From CBDDFN01 sp965227065 (GTDB lineage: Bacteria; Pseudomonadota; Alphaproteobacteria; SPJN01), in the NCBI GenBank assembly GCA_965227065.1, contig CBDDFN010000015.1, positions 1 through 44,220 on the forward strand: a DNA stretch of 44,220 nucleotides, read 5' to 3'. Under the pieces are notes generated by a model that saw nothing but the letters and a program-made list of their open reading frames with translations, was not told the origin of the DNA and did not search any database. Within the stretch, counting starts at the first letter, position 1; each line of letters begins with the position of its first letter. A program made the position numbers and the translations under genes. Below are positions 33,445 through 42,381 of the stretch, one piece after another.

Positions 33445-33800
33445 GGCTTCTTATCCAATATCAGCGCCTTGAGGTCGACGATGGAGCGTTCAATCCGCTC
33501 CATCCGGCCATTCAGTTCCTCCATCCGCGCGATCAGAACCCCTGCTTCAAGACTGTCTCCTGCCTTGGCTTCGACCGGTTCGGGCGTTGCCACCCCCGCC
33601 CGGTTGACCACCTCGGCGATCGGCTCGCCGATCAGCTCGGCCAATGCGCGCACCTCATGGGGCAACATTTCACGCTGATCCTTGAACAAATCGTCAATGT
33701 CGGCGCGGGCGCAGCGGAACAGGCCCGCCACATCATCGCGCCCCAAGCCCCGCGCCGCCAGCCTGTCATCAAACCAGCGCGCGTCAAAAAACAGAGCCAT
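33441..33800 (-). CDS. small helical protein of unknown function
   Basis: 119 residues. The first half, MALFFDARWFDDRLAARGLG and the following RDDVAGLFRCARADIDDLFK, reads like a compact helix-turn-helix similar to XRE-type repressors (RALAELIGEPIAEVVNRAGV continues the pattern). The last third is a coiled coil (ARMEELNGRMERIERSIVDL). It overlaps the ggt start by 4 bases, so the two are co-translated. A DNA-binding or adaptor role is possible but not demonstrated. Confidence 0.7.
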   Translation of the reverse strand: MALFFDARWFDDRLAARGLGRDDVAGLFRCARADIDDLFKDQREMLPHEVRALAELIGEPIAEVVNRAGVATPEPVEAKAGDSLEAGVLIARMEELNGRMERIERSIVDLKALILDKKP

Positions 33801-34003
33801 TGCTTGATCCTTCCGGTGCGCCCCTGTCGCACATGAGTGTCACACAAGTGTCGAAAATAGGCTGTAGGCGGGGGTCTGACTAGGTGGCTTCGCCGATTCG
33901 CCAATTGTGGCGGGTGGCTTGCCCCTGTGTGTCTGCTCATGGCACAAACGCTCATTCCAACGGGCCGCGTTCCGGCTTTTCAGATCAACAAAGGACAAAG
34001 CTC

Positions 34004-34897
34004 ATGTCGAAACCCGTCAAAAAGGCGGTCTTTCCTGTTGCAGGGCTTGGCACCCGCTTCTTGCCCGCCACCAAGGTTATGCCCAAGGAAATGCTGACCG
34101 TGGTCGACAAACCGCTCATTCAATATGCGGTGGAAGAGGCGTTTGAAGCCGGGATTGATGAAATCATTTTTGTGACGGGCCGCAACAAAGGCGCGCTCGA
34201 AGATCATTTCGACCATGCCTATGAGCTTGAAGCCACGCTGGAAGCGCGCGGCAAGACCGAACCGCTCGCCATGCTGCGCGAGCAATTGCCTGAACCGGGC
34301 AAGGTCCGCTCGGTCCGCCAGCAAGCGCCGCTGGGGCTTGGCCATGCGGTATGGTGCGCCAAGGATCTGGTGGGGGACGAGCCTTTTGCCGTCATCCTGC
34401 CCGACGATCTGATCCTCGCCCAAAAAGGTGTCATGGCACAGATGGTTGAGGCCTACGAAAAAGACGGTGGCAATCTGGTGGCCGTGATGGATGTGCCGCG
34501 CGAGCTGACCGGCCGCTACGGCATTTTGGACATTGGCAAGGATGGCGGCATTACCGGATCGCTGGTCGAGGTGACCGGGCTTGTTGAAAAGCCTGACCCG
34601 GCCGATGCGCCCTCCACCCTGTCGATTATCGGCCGTTACATCTTGCAGCCTGAAATCTTCACCGCGCTTGAAGCCCATGAAACCGGCCAGGGCGGGGAAA
34701 TCCAGCTGACCGATGCCATGGCGAAGCTGATCGGCAAGCAGCCGTTTAACGGGCTGCGCTATGCCGGAACGCGCTATGATTGCGGCGACAAGCTCGGCTT
34801 CTTGCAGGCCAATGTCGCCTTCGCGCTTAACCGCAACGAATCAGATGGCGACCTTGGTCCCCGTCTCAAAGACTGGCTTTCGGGCCTTAAGCTCTAG
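34004..34897 (+). CDS. galU: UTP-glucose-1-phosphate uridylyltransferase
   Basis: 297 residues from ATG 34004, with AAGGA about 9 bases before it; the longer frame upstream is rejected. Nucleotidyltransferase signature VFPVAGLGTRFLPATKVMPK at the N-terminus, IIFVTGRNKGALEDHFD, and ILPDDLILAQKGVMAQM with the metal-binding Asp. GRYILQPEIF and the C-terminal DCGDKLGFLQANVAFAL are typical of GalU. It makes UDP-glucose, the substrate of the adjacent ugd product; the 12-base spacing suggests one operon for UDP-glucuronate and envelope polysaccharide supply. Confidence 0.95.
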   Translation: MSKPVKKAVFPVAGLGTRFLPATKVMPKEMLTVVDKPLIQYAVEEAFEAGIDEIIFVTGRNKGALEDHFDHAYELEATLEARGKTEPLAMLREQLPEPGKVRSVRQQAPLGLGHAVWCAKDLVGDEPFAVILPDDLILAQKGVMAQMVEAYEKDGGNLVAVMDVPRELTGRYGILDIGKDGGITGSLVEVTGLVEKPDPADAPSTLSIIGRYILQPEIFTALEAHETGQGGEIQLTDAMAKLIGKQPFNGLRYAGTRYDCGDKLGFLQANVAFALNRNESDGDLGPRLKDWLSGLKL

Positions 34898-34909
34898 GGG
34901 GAGACCTTC

Positions 34910-36244
34910 ATGCGCGTAACCATGATCGGCACAGGCTATGTCGGGCTTGTCTCAGGCGCCTGTTTTTCAGATTTCGGCCATGATGTGATTTGCGTCGACA
35001 AGGACGCATCGAAAATCGAGACGCTGGAAAAAGGCGGTATTCCGATTTTTGAACCCGGCCTGGATCAGCTTGTGGCGGAAAATGTCAAAGCCGGGCGGCT
35101 GAGCTTTTCTACCGATCTGGCAGCTTCCGTCAAAGGTGCCGATTGTGTCTTTATAGCGGTCGGCACGCCAACCCGCCGGGGCGATGGTCATGCCGATTTG
35201 TCTTACGTCTACGCCGCCGCCGAAGAAATCGCCAATGCGATGGACGGCTATACTGTCATTGTCGACAAATCGACCGTGCCGGTTGGCACCGCCGCCGAGG
35301 TTGAGCGCATCGTGTCAGAGACCTTGAAAAAGCGCGGCTCCGATCTCGAATTCGACGTCGCCTCGAACCCTGAATTTTTGCGTGAAGGCTCGGCCATCAA
35401 TGATTTCTCGCGCCCCGACCGGGTGGTTGTCGGCACCACGTCCGAACGCGCCAATGAGGTGATGCGCGGCCTGTACCGTCCGCTTTATCTGCTGGAAACG
35501 CCGATCCTGTTCACCAACCGGGAAACCGCCGAGGTGATCAAATATGCCGCCAACGCCTTTCTGGCGACCAAGATCACCTTCATCAATGAGATGGCCGATC
35601 TGTGCGAGAAAGTCGGCGCCGATGTTCAGGCCGTGTCCAAAGGCATCGGCCTTGATGGCCGGATTGGTCCCAAATTCCTGCATGCCGGTCCCGGCTATGG
35701 CGGCTCCTGCTTTCCCAAAGACACGCTGGCGCTGGTCAAGACCGCGCAGGATGCGGGCAGCCCCGTGCAGATCGTCGAAACGGTCGAGCGCGTCAATCGC
35801 GAACGCAAGATCGCCATGGCCACCCGTATCATCGAGGCCCATGGCGGCGATGTCAGCGGCAAGACCATCGGCGTGCTGGGCGTGACCTTCAAGCCCAACA
35901 CCGATGATATGCGTGACAGCCCCTCGCTCGATATTTTGCCCGCTTTGATCAAGGCCGGTGCCAAAGTGCAAGCCTTCGATCCCGAAGGCATGGAAGAAGC
36001 CGCCCACATGATGGACGGCGTGGACTGGAAAGATGGCGCCTATGACGCCATTGAAGGCGCCGATACCCTTGTTCTGATTACCGAATGGAACGAGTTCCGC
36101 GCGCTTGATCTCAAACGCGTGCATTCCATGCTGGGCGAAAAGCGCATCATTGATTTGCGCAATATCTATATCCCCAGTGAGATGGAGGCGATGGGGTTTG
36201 ACTATTACTCCATCGGCCGGTCGGCGGTGAAAGCCGCGTCATGA
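34910..36244 (+). CDS. ugd: UDP-glucose 6-dehydrogenase
   Basis: 444 residues. NAD-binding MRVTMIGTGYVGLVSGACFS, STVPVGTAAEVE, SNPEFLREGSAINDF, the central lysine region YAANAFLATKITFINEM, catalytic-Cys loop GPGYGGSCFPKDTLALV (Cys near 260) and GVTFKPNTDDMRDSPSLDI are all in place. It oxidises UDP-glucose to UDP-glucuronate in two steps. Directly follows galU, and its stop overlaps the next start (ATGA). Confidence 0.95.
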   Translation: MRVTMIGTGYVGLVSGACFSDFGHDVICVDKDASKIETLEKGGIPIFEPGLDQLVAENVKAGRLSFSTDLAASVKGADCVFIAVGTPTRRGDGHADLSYVYAAAEEIANAMDGYTVIVDKSTVPVGTAAEVERIVSETLKKRGSDLEFDVASNPEFLREGSAINDFSRPDRVVVGTTSERANEVMRGLYRPLYLLETPILFTNRETAEVIKYAANAFLATKITFINEMADLCEKVGADVQAVSKGIGLDGRIGPKFLHAGPGYGGSCFPKDTLALVKTAQDAGSPVQIVETVERVNRERKIAMATRIIEAHGGDVSGKTIGVLGVTFKPNTDDMRDSPSLDILPALIKAGAKVQAFDPEGMEEAAHMMDGVDWKDGAYDAIEGADTLVLITEWNEFRALDLKRVHSMLGEKRIIDLRNIYIPSEMEAMGFDYYSIGRSAVKAAS

Positions 36245-37092
36245 AATGGATGGTTCGGATCGGACTTGGCCTTGCCGTCATCTTGATCATGGTGGCGGCA
36301 GCCGCCTATCTGAGCCTCACTCAAGGCTGGGTCTTTCCCAAGCACAGCCAGGCTGAGTTGACTGATCTGACCGCGCCTTACGACACATGGGTCTATCCCG
36401 ATGGTGCCGGTCCCTTCCCGCTTGTCATTACCGCCCATGGCTGCGGCGGACGCGCAGGTTTCATGGATGAATGGGCGGCAGTACTGCGCGATGCGGGCTT
36501 TGCCGTGCTGATCACCGACAGTTTCCGGGGCCGGGACCTGCACAGCCAGGAGGGCATCGATACAGTGTGTGGCGGCCGCGCCTTGCTGGGGCCCGAACGG
36601 GCCGCTGATCTTTATGTCGCGCTCAACCGGGCGCTCGACAATGACCGGATTGACCCCGCGCGCATCGGGCTGATGGGCTTTTCCCATGGTGGCTGGACGG
36701 TGATGGAACTGCTCGGCACGGTGCCGCCCTACGGCATTGATGCGCCCATCATGCGGGACGGTGCGCCGCTTGATCTGTCGGGCGTGAAAGCCAGCGCTTT
36801 AATCTATCCTTATTGCGGCTTTGGCGCGGCGCTCAACGGGGTCAGCCACACAGCGCCCATCCTGCTGGAGCTGGCCGAGGCCGACGAGATTGCCGATCAC
36901 ACCGAATGCCTCGATTTGAGCAAATCCATCGGCGCGGGCGGCGTACCGGTCTCGGTCCATGTCGCGCCCGGTGCCGTTCACGCCTATGACAAGCCGCAAT
37001 GGACCTTTGCCGGGGAAAACGAAAATTTCCGGCCCGATCTGCGTCGTTCGCTTGAGCGCCGCGTGGTCGCCTTTTTCAAGGCAAACCTCTAA
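36241..37092 (+). CDS. alpha/beta hydrolase (dienelactone hydrolase-like), membrane-anchored or exported
   Basis: 283 residues. The N-terminal hydrophobic segment (about 5-25, VRIGLGLAVILIMVAAAAYL) is a membrane anchor or signal. ITAHGCGGRAGFMDEW is the oxyanion region. The nucleophile elbow is GLMGFSHGGWTVMELLG (Ser near 147), and PGAVHAYDKP supplies the catalytic His. DLH-like serine hydrolase acting in the periplasm; the substrate is unknown. Co-translated with ugd (ATGA overlap), so possibly linked to sugar or envelope metabolism. Its stop shares CTAA with the convergent tesB. Confidence 0.82.
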   Translation: MKWMVRIGLGLAVILIMVAAAAYLSLTQGWVFPKHSQAELTDLTAPYDTWVYPDGAGPFPLVITAHGCGGRAGFMDEWAAVLRDAGFAVLITDSFRGRDLHSQEGIDTVCGGRALLGPERAADLYVALNRALDNDRIDPARIGLMGFSHGGWTVMELLGTVPPYGIDAPIMRDGAPLDLSGVKASALIYPYCGFGAALNGVSHTAPILLELAEADEIADHTECLDLSKSIGAGGVPVSVHVAPGAVHAYDKPQWTFAGENENFRPDLRRSLERRVVAFFKANL

Positions 37093-37955
37093 TCCTTCTT
37101 GTGCATGCGGATAAGGCCTTCCTGGGCCACGCTCGCCACGATCTCTCCTGACTGGGTGTAGAAAGCCCCCCGGTTCATGCCGCGGGCGCCGCTGGCTGCC
37201 GGGCTGTCCTGGGAATAAAGCAGCCATTCATCAGCCCGGAACGGACGGTGGAACCAGATGGCGTGATCCAGGCTCGCCATCTGCATGCCCCGCGTCATGA
37301 AATTCACCCCATGGGGCAGTGCGCAGGTATCAAGCAGGGTCATGTCCGACATATAGGCCATCACACATTGGTGGAGGCTGAGTTCATCGGGCAGCCGGTC
37401 GGCGGCGCGGAACCAATGCGCGTGGCGCGGCTCCCGCTTTTCAGGATTGACGAACTGGCGCGGCACGATGTGGCGGATTTCAATCGGCCGGGGCCGCTGG
37501 AAATGATCGCGCAGCCCTTCGGGCATCAGGTGAGCGATCTTGCGGCGTTCTTCCAGTTCGCTTTCCAGCCCCTCGGGGCCGGGAACCTCGGCCATGTCGA
37601 TCTGATGTGTGAAGCCTTCTTCAACCACCTGAAAGCTTGAGGACTGGGCAAAGATCGGCTTGCCATGCTGGATCGCCACCACACGCCGGGTGGTGAAGCT
37701 CTTGCCGTCGCGGATGCGGTCAACCTCATAGACAATCGGCACTTTGGGATCGCCGGGGCGCAGGAAATAGCAGTGCAGCGAATGACATGGCCGGTCTTCG
37801 GGCACCGTGCGCGAGGCCGCCACCAGCGCTTGACCGATCACTTGACCGCCAAAGACACGCTGCCAGGTTTCCTTGGGGCTGACGCCACGGAAAAGATTTT
37901 GCTCCAAAACCTCAAGATCGAGAATTTTGAGCAAGTCCTTGACCGGCTCATCCAT
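37089..37955 (-). CDS. tesB: acyl-CoA thioesterase II
   Basis: 288 residues, double-hotdog TesB. GVSPKETWQRVFGGQVIGQA in the N-terminal part, RPCHSLHCYFLRPGDPKVPI, TTRRVVAIQHGKPIF, and the C-terminal MASLDHAIWFHRPFRADEWL with SPAASGARGMNRGAFYTQSG holding the conserved Asp/Thr/Gln catalytic set of TesB. It hydrolyses medium- to long-chain acyl-CoA to free acid and CoA. It is a single gene; the convergent stop overlaps the alpha/beta hydrolase gene. Confidence 0.94.
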   Translation of the reverse strand: MDEPVKDLLKILDLEVLEQNLFRGVSPKETWQRVFGGQVIGQALVAASRTVPEDRPCHSLHCYFLRPGDPKVPIVYEVDRIRDGKSFTTRRVVAIQHGKPIFAQSSSFQVVEEGFTHQIDMAEVPGPEGLESELEERRKIAHLMPEGLRDHFQRPRPIEIRHIVPRQFVNPEKREPRHAHWFRAADRLPDELSLHQCVMAYMSDMTLLDTCALPHGVNFMTRGMQMASLDHAIWFHRPFRADEWLLYSQDSPAASGARGMNRGAFYTQSGEIVASVAQEGLIRMHKKD

Positions 37956-38046
37956 TTCGCACCCTCCACAACCAAATCATGGAGGATGCGATGCCCAAGG
38001 ACTGACAAACTGTCAAGGCGACTTAATTGCGCTCAATGCGCCGGTG

Positions 38047-38070
38047 GCGATCCCGCGGCGGCGGGATCGC
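38047..38070 (-). terminator. strong hairpin just beyond the TonB-receptor gene
   Basis: Perfect 10-bp arms GCGATCCCGC (38047-38056) and GCGGGATCGC (38061-38070) with loop GGCG, 21 bases past the receptor stop at 38092. A U-tract is lacking, so it may be a transcript-stabilising hairpin or a rho-dependent end rather than a classical terminator. Confidence 0.4.
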
Positions 38071-38091
38071 GCCATTGCTTGGACGCGGGGA

Positions 38092-40121
38092 CTAGAACGA
38101 TGTCCGCACCACAAAGCGGAACGACCGGCCCGGCAACACCACTTCTTCCTTCTTCAAAGAGGAATGGTTGCGCACCGCATCGTCGAGCAGGTTGGAAGCG
38201 ACAAGCGCCACATCAAAGGTGGTTCCCTGAACCGGGATGCGCTGGGCGAGTTCGAGGTCGAGCAGATTATAGCCTGCCGTCTCGCTTTCATTGGCCGCGA
38301 TGCGATCCTGACGGGTCGCGCGCAGCAACGAAATCCGGCCATAGGTGCCTTGCTCGGTGAAGACCTCCAGCGCACCGCCAAACCGCAGCGGAGGGATGCG
38401 GGGCAGATTTCCGCCGCCATCCTTGATCTTGGCGCGCACGAAATCGACCCGGGCCTCGCCGCGGATTTCCGCACTGCCGATCTTCACCAGCGGTGCATTG
38501 GCGAGGAATTCAGCGCCGAAGAAGCGGGCGTCTTCCTGCGTGTACACCAGCTGATCGAGAATTTCTTCCATCGGGTCCGGCGCGCCGCATGAGGCGAAGT
38601 CTTCGTTACAATCCACGCCGGTCAGCGTGCGATTGATGAAGCCGTCATAGTCGGTATAGAAGACCGAACCATCCACCCGCCAGCCCTTCGCCTTCGCGCT
38701 TGACACGGAATTCGATCGAACGGGCCTGTTCGGTTTCAAGATCCGAATCGCCGACCTCGAAGGTCTCGGTCGCATGGTGCGGACCCTTGGCGAACAGCTC
38801 CAGCACATCAGGTGCGCGCTCAACAATCTGACCGGTCAGCGCCACCGACCAGCCATCGTCCAGATCATGGACCAGCGCGGCGGACAGCCCCCAGGGCACG
38901 AAACTGGGATCGGTCATAAACTCGGTGCCGACACCATCAATCGCGGTGCCTTCATGGGAGACATATTCAACCCGGCCGGCAATTTCGAGCACGGTGCTGT
39001 CGGAAAAATCGATCTCTTCAAACACGAAGGCTGCAATATTGAACGTATCAGCGGGGGCCAGCAATTCGCCGCCTTCACCGGCGGCTTCGATATCGCGGTG
39101 ACCCAGCTGCAATCCAAAGGCGCCGTGCACATTGCCGATATGGGAATGTTCAAATTCAAGCCGGCCTTCAAATTCCTGAACGGTAAAGGTCGAGGCAATA
39201 TCTTCCCCGCCTTCAATCTCGTCATGTTCATAATCTGAATAGCCACCATCCAGGCGCACGGCTTCAAACCCGGTCCACGGATTTTCGATCTCGCCACCCA
39301 GACGGAATCGGGTTTGTTTTCAGATCAATCGACAAGGGCTCGGCAGGATCTTCGGGCGCGGGAATGTCATATTCGCTGTCAAAATGCGCTACGCTCAGGC
39401 CGAAAAAGCCCCAATCATCCACATAGGATGCGCCACCGGCGGCCCCCCAGCTTTGCGAGCTGGTGAACTCTTGCGTGCCGCCCTTGATCGGAATGTCGTA
39501 ATTTTCGGTGTCGCGGATAAAGCCATCGGCATGCAGGGCAATATTTTCACCCCCCATATCGGCCATGACACCGCCTTCCCAGCCATTGTCGACGGTCGAG
39601 TATGAGCCATATGCTTCGGCATCAAGCCCTTCAACGGGTGTGCGTGCGATCCGGTTGTTCAGGCTGGTAATCACCCCGCCAATGGCCCCTGAGCCATAGC
39701 GCAGGGTAGACGGGCCGCGGATGATCTCAACCGCGGTGGCTGACAAAGGATCGATCGGCACGCCGTGATCTTCACTGAGTGCCGAGACATCGTGCGAGCC
39801 GATACCGTGTTCCTGGACGCGGACACGGAAATTATCCATCAGCCCCGGATGATCGGGCGGCTCGCGCCCACTGCAAAGCTTGATTGGGTGATACCCGGCA
39901 CATCGGCAAGGAAATCGCCCAGGCTGGTGCCGCCCTTGCGCCAGATCTCGTCCCGCTCGATGCGCTCGGCCGGACGCGCCGGAGCGGCATCGGAATTTGT
40001 GATCGGCGATGCGGTGACGATCACCTCATCACGCTTTTCGTCCGCAAACGCCGCCGGTGCAAAAGGCGCACAGGCTTAAAACCAGCGCAATCGCGGTTGC
40101 GCCTACCCTCATGGAACCCAT
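38092..40121 (-). pseudogene. TonB-dependent outer-membrane receptor (ZnuD-like), frameshifted at four sites
   Basis: About 675 residues when repaired, start ATG 40121 with AAGGAG 9 bases before. The signal peptide (MRVGATAIALVLSL, cleavage near AFA-DEK) is followed by TonB box-like DEVIVTASPI. The plug domain has ASRPIIRG, then RVRVQEHGIGSHDVSALSED, VEIIRGPSTLRYGSGAIGGV, and the barrel ends in PGRSFRFVVRTSF with the terminal Phe. The frame must be changed near 40061 (AAAA), 39844 (CCCC), 39311 (GGG) and 38700, each by one base. Plug sequence resembles the ZnuD-like group of zinc receptors, and a Zur-like box sits just upstream. Probable function is high-affinity zinc uptake; the breaks look like sequencing errors. 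Confidence 0.85.
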
Positions 40122-40137
40122 AGCCCAACTCCTTAAT

Positions 40138-40150
40138 GTTATATCATAAC
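40138..40150. promoter_or_regulatory. Zur-like box upstream of the TonB-dependent receptor
   Basis: GTTAT-ATC-ATAAC fits the 13-bp GTTAT-N3-ATAAC core of Zur operators in alphaproteobacteria, and the flanks AA and TT extend the symmetry. It ends 17 bases upstream of the receptor ATG, overlapping the expected leader, so repression by zinc-loaded Zur is likely. Confidence 0.65.
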
Positions 40151-40236
40151 GTTTAAAAGTTGGCGGGAATGCCGTCAAGACCAGGGCTGCGGCCTTGCCG
40201 GTTGCGCGATCTTCGGTCGCGGAGGATTGTCCGGGC

Positions 40237-40515
40237 TCACGCCTCGCCGGGGGCCTTGGCCATCACCGACAAGGCATGGACGGGACCATCAAGCTCGTCC
40301 TTCAAAACTGCATAGACGGCGCGCTGACGTTCCACCCGGTTCAATCCGGCAAAGGCGTCGGCCCGTATCAAAACCGTGAAATGACTTTCCCCGGTTTGAG
40401 GAGATCCCGCATGCCCCGCATGGCGATCCGATTCATTGGCAATTTCAAGGGCTTGCGGCGTGAAGGCCGCGGTAAGCTTTTCCCGGATGGCTGTTTCGAC
40501 AGAACCTGACATCAT
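40237..40515 (-). CDS. bolA: BolA family protein
   Basis: 92 residues (start ATG 40515; a second ATG at 40512 is equally possible). BolA/IbaG fold: IREKLTAAFTPQALEIANES, SHFTVLIRADAFAGLNRVER with the class-II KH-like FxG loop, and RQRAVYAVLKDEL. BolA proteins partner with monothiol glutaredoxins in Fe-S trafficking. It is divergent from the J-domain gene, the usual alphaproteobacterial arrangement with cobS-cobT. Confidence 0.9.
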   Translation of the reverse strand: MMSGSVETAIREKLTAAFTPQALEIANESDRHAGHAGSPQTGESHFTVLIRADAFAGLNRVERQRAVYAVLKDELDGPVHALSVMAKAPGEA

Positions 40516-40590
40516 TCACCTGTTTGGCATGGATTTCGTGTATAGTACCGCGCTTCGGAATTTGAACCCGTGCATGGACGAGCCCCGATC

Positions 40591-41265
40591 GTGAGCAAAT
40601 ATCTCGACGATATTTATGACATCCGCGTCAAGCCCCGCCGCGCTGAACGCGCCATCAAGCCCAAAGTGCGGCTGTGCGAATGGCCCGGCTGTCAGGAAAA
40701 AGCTGACCACAAAGCCCCCAAAAGCCGCGATGCGATCCGGGAGTATCGCTGGTTCTGCCTGACCCATGTGCGCGAATACAATAAAAGCTGGAATTTCTTT
40801 GAAGGCTTAAGCGAGGACGCCGTGCGCGCCATGGCCGAAAAAGGCAATGTGTGGGACCGCCCAACCTGGAAAACCGGCACAAATCCGGGTGCGGATGGCC
40901 GCACATCCGACTTCAAGCCCGGCGAGGAAGGCCCCCATGCCACCCATTCGGGAGGGTTTTCCGATCCCTTCGATCTGTTCGACGATGGCCCCGGCACCCA
41001 GCAGGCAAGCCGCGACTGGACAGCCGGTTCCACACTGCCTGTGAAGACCCGAAAGGCGCTGGCCGAGCTTAACCTTGATGAAGAGGCAAGCTTGAACGAT
41101 ATCAAGGCGCGGTATAAGGAACTGCTCATACGTTATCACCCGGACACCAATGGGGGGGACCGGTCGAAAGAAGAACGGCTTAAAAAGGTCCTTGATGCCT
41201 TCAACCATCTTCGTGCTGTGGGCTATGGCGCAGAGAAAGATCATGGGAAAAGATCAGGGAAATGA
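40591..41265 (+). CDS. J-domain (DnaJ-like) protein
   Basis: 224 residues from GTG 40591 (MSKYLDDIYDIRVKPRRAER); a GTG at 40570 is less typical. The N-terminal part has VRLCEWPGCQEKADHKAP and FCLTHVREYNKSWNFFEGLS, a C-x4-C plus C-x2-H set that may bind zinc. A middle Gly/Pro-rich linker leads to a C-terminal J domain (about 160-220): LNLDEEASLNDIKARYKELL, IRYHPDTNGGD with the HPD tripeptide, and KKVLDAFNHLR. It should stimulate an Hsp70. Its function in the cobS-cobT neighbourhood is unknown, but the linkage is conserved in this class of bacteria. Confidence 0.88.
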   Translation: MSKYLDDIYDIRVKPRRAERAIKPKVRLCEWPGCQEKADHKAPKSRDAIREYRWFCLTHVREYNKSWNFFEGLSEDAVRAMAEKGNVWDRPTWKTGTNPGADGRTSDFKPGEEGPHATHSGGFSDPFDLFDDGPGTQQASRDWTAGSTLPVKTRKALAELNLDEEASLNDIKARYKELLIRYHPDTNGGDRSKEERLKKVLDAFNHLRAVGYGAEKDHGKRSGK

Positions 41266-41425
41266 TGATCGCCCCTGACCTGCGACCCTAAAGCCGGGCC
41301 TCAACCCGCCATCCAGGCCCTAGCCTCTGGCAAACCGCAATTCAAACTGACGAATGAAGTAGGACATAAAATGACGGTTATGAACGAACAGATCGGCCTT
41401 CACGACAGCATGCCTGATACCGAGT

Positions 41426-42367
41426 TTGAGCGTGCGCGAGGCATTCGGCCTTGATTCCGATCTGATGGTGCCTGCCTTCTCACATTCCAATGATTATGTG
41501 CCGCCTGTCGACCAGTCCTACCGGTTCGACAATGACACCACCATGGCGATCCTGGCAGGCTTTGCCTTTAACCGCCGGGTAATGATCCAGGGTTATCACG
41601 GCACCGGTAAATCAACCCATATTGAGCAGGTCGCCGCGCGGCTCAACTGGCCCTGCATTCGCGTCAATCTCGACAGCCACATCTCAAGGATCGATCTTGT
41701 CGGCCGCGACGCCATTGTGCTGCGCGATGGCCAGCAGATCACCGAGTTCAAGGAAGGCATTCTGCCCTGGGCGCTGCAACGCGCCTGCGCGATTGTCTTT
41801 GATGAATATGATGCGGGCCGGCCTGATGTGATGTTTGTCATTCAGCGGGTTCTGGAAAATGAGGGTCGCTTCACCCTGCTCGATCAAAACCGGGTTTTGC
41901 ACCAGCATGGCGCGTTCCGCCTGTTTGCGACCTCGAACACGATCGGTCTGGGCGACACGACCGGGCTTTATCACGGCACCCAGCAAATCAACCAGGGCCA
42001 GATGGACCGCTGGAACATTGTCACCACGCTCAACTATCTGCCGTTTGAGCAGGAAGTCGAAATCGTGCTCGCCAAATGCCCCGACTATCAGACTGATGCC
42101 AAGAAAAAAGAAATCGAGGCGATGGTGCGGGTTGCCGACCTGACGCGGTCAGCCTTTATGAATGGCGATATCTCAACGGTGATGAGCCCGCGGACCGTGC
42201 TCACCTGGGCGGAAAACGCCACCATCTTCAAGGATATCGGCTTTGCCTTCCGGGTCACATTCCTGAACAAATGTGATGAGCTTGAACGCTCTTATGTGGC
42301 GGAATATTACCAGCGCTGCTTCGGCGAAGAACTGCCCGAATCAGCCGCCCAGATCGCAATCGCGTAA
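41426..42367 (+). CDS. cobS: aerobic cobaltochelatase subunit CobS
   Basis: 313 residues as read from TTG 41426; the genuine start is probably ATG 41371 (MTVMNEQIGLHDSMPD), separated by a one-base frameshift at the TTT of 41425-41427. With one T fewer the product reads DTELSVREAFGLDSDL, matching the usual CobS N-terminus. MoxR/AAA+ ATPase: Walker A GYHGTGKSTH (about 56-63 from the TTG), RVNLDSHISRIDLVGRD, Walker B AIVFDEYDAGRPDVMF and RLFATSNTIGLGD (sensor). CobS with CobT and CobN inserts cobalt into hydrogenobyrinate a,c-diamide using ATP. It is followed 14 bases later by cobT. Confidence 0.93.
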   Translation: MSVREAFGLDSDLMVPAFSHSNDYVPPVDQSYRFDNDTTMAILAGFAFNRRVMIQGYHGTGKSTHIEQVAARLNWPCIRVNLDSHISRIDLVGRDAIVLRDGQQITEFKEGILPWALQRACAIVFDEYDAGRPDVMFVIQRVLENEGRFTLLDQNRVLHQHGAFRLFATSNTIGLGDTTGLYHGTQQINQGQMDRWNIVTTLNYLPFEQEVEIVLAKCPDYQTDAKKKEIEAMVRVADLTRSAFMNGDISTVMSPRTVLTWAENATIFKDIGFAFRVTFLNKCDELERSYVAEYYQRCFGEELPESAAQIAIA

Positions 42368-42381
42368 TCGGGTCTGCTGCT

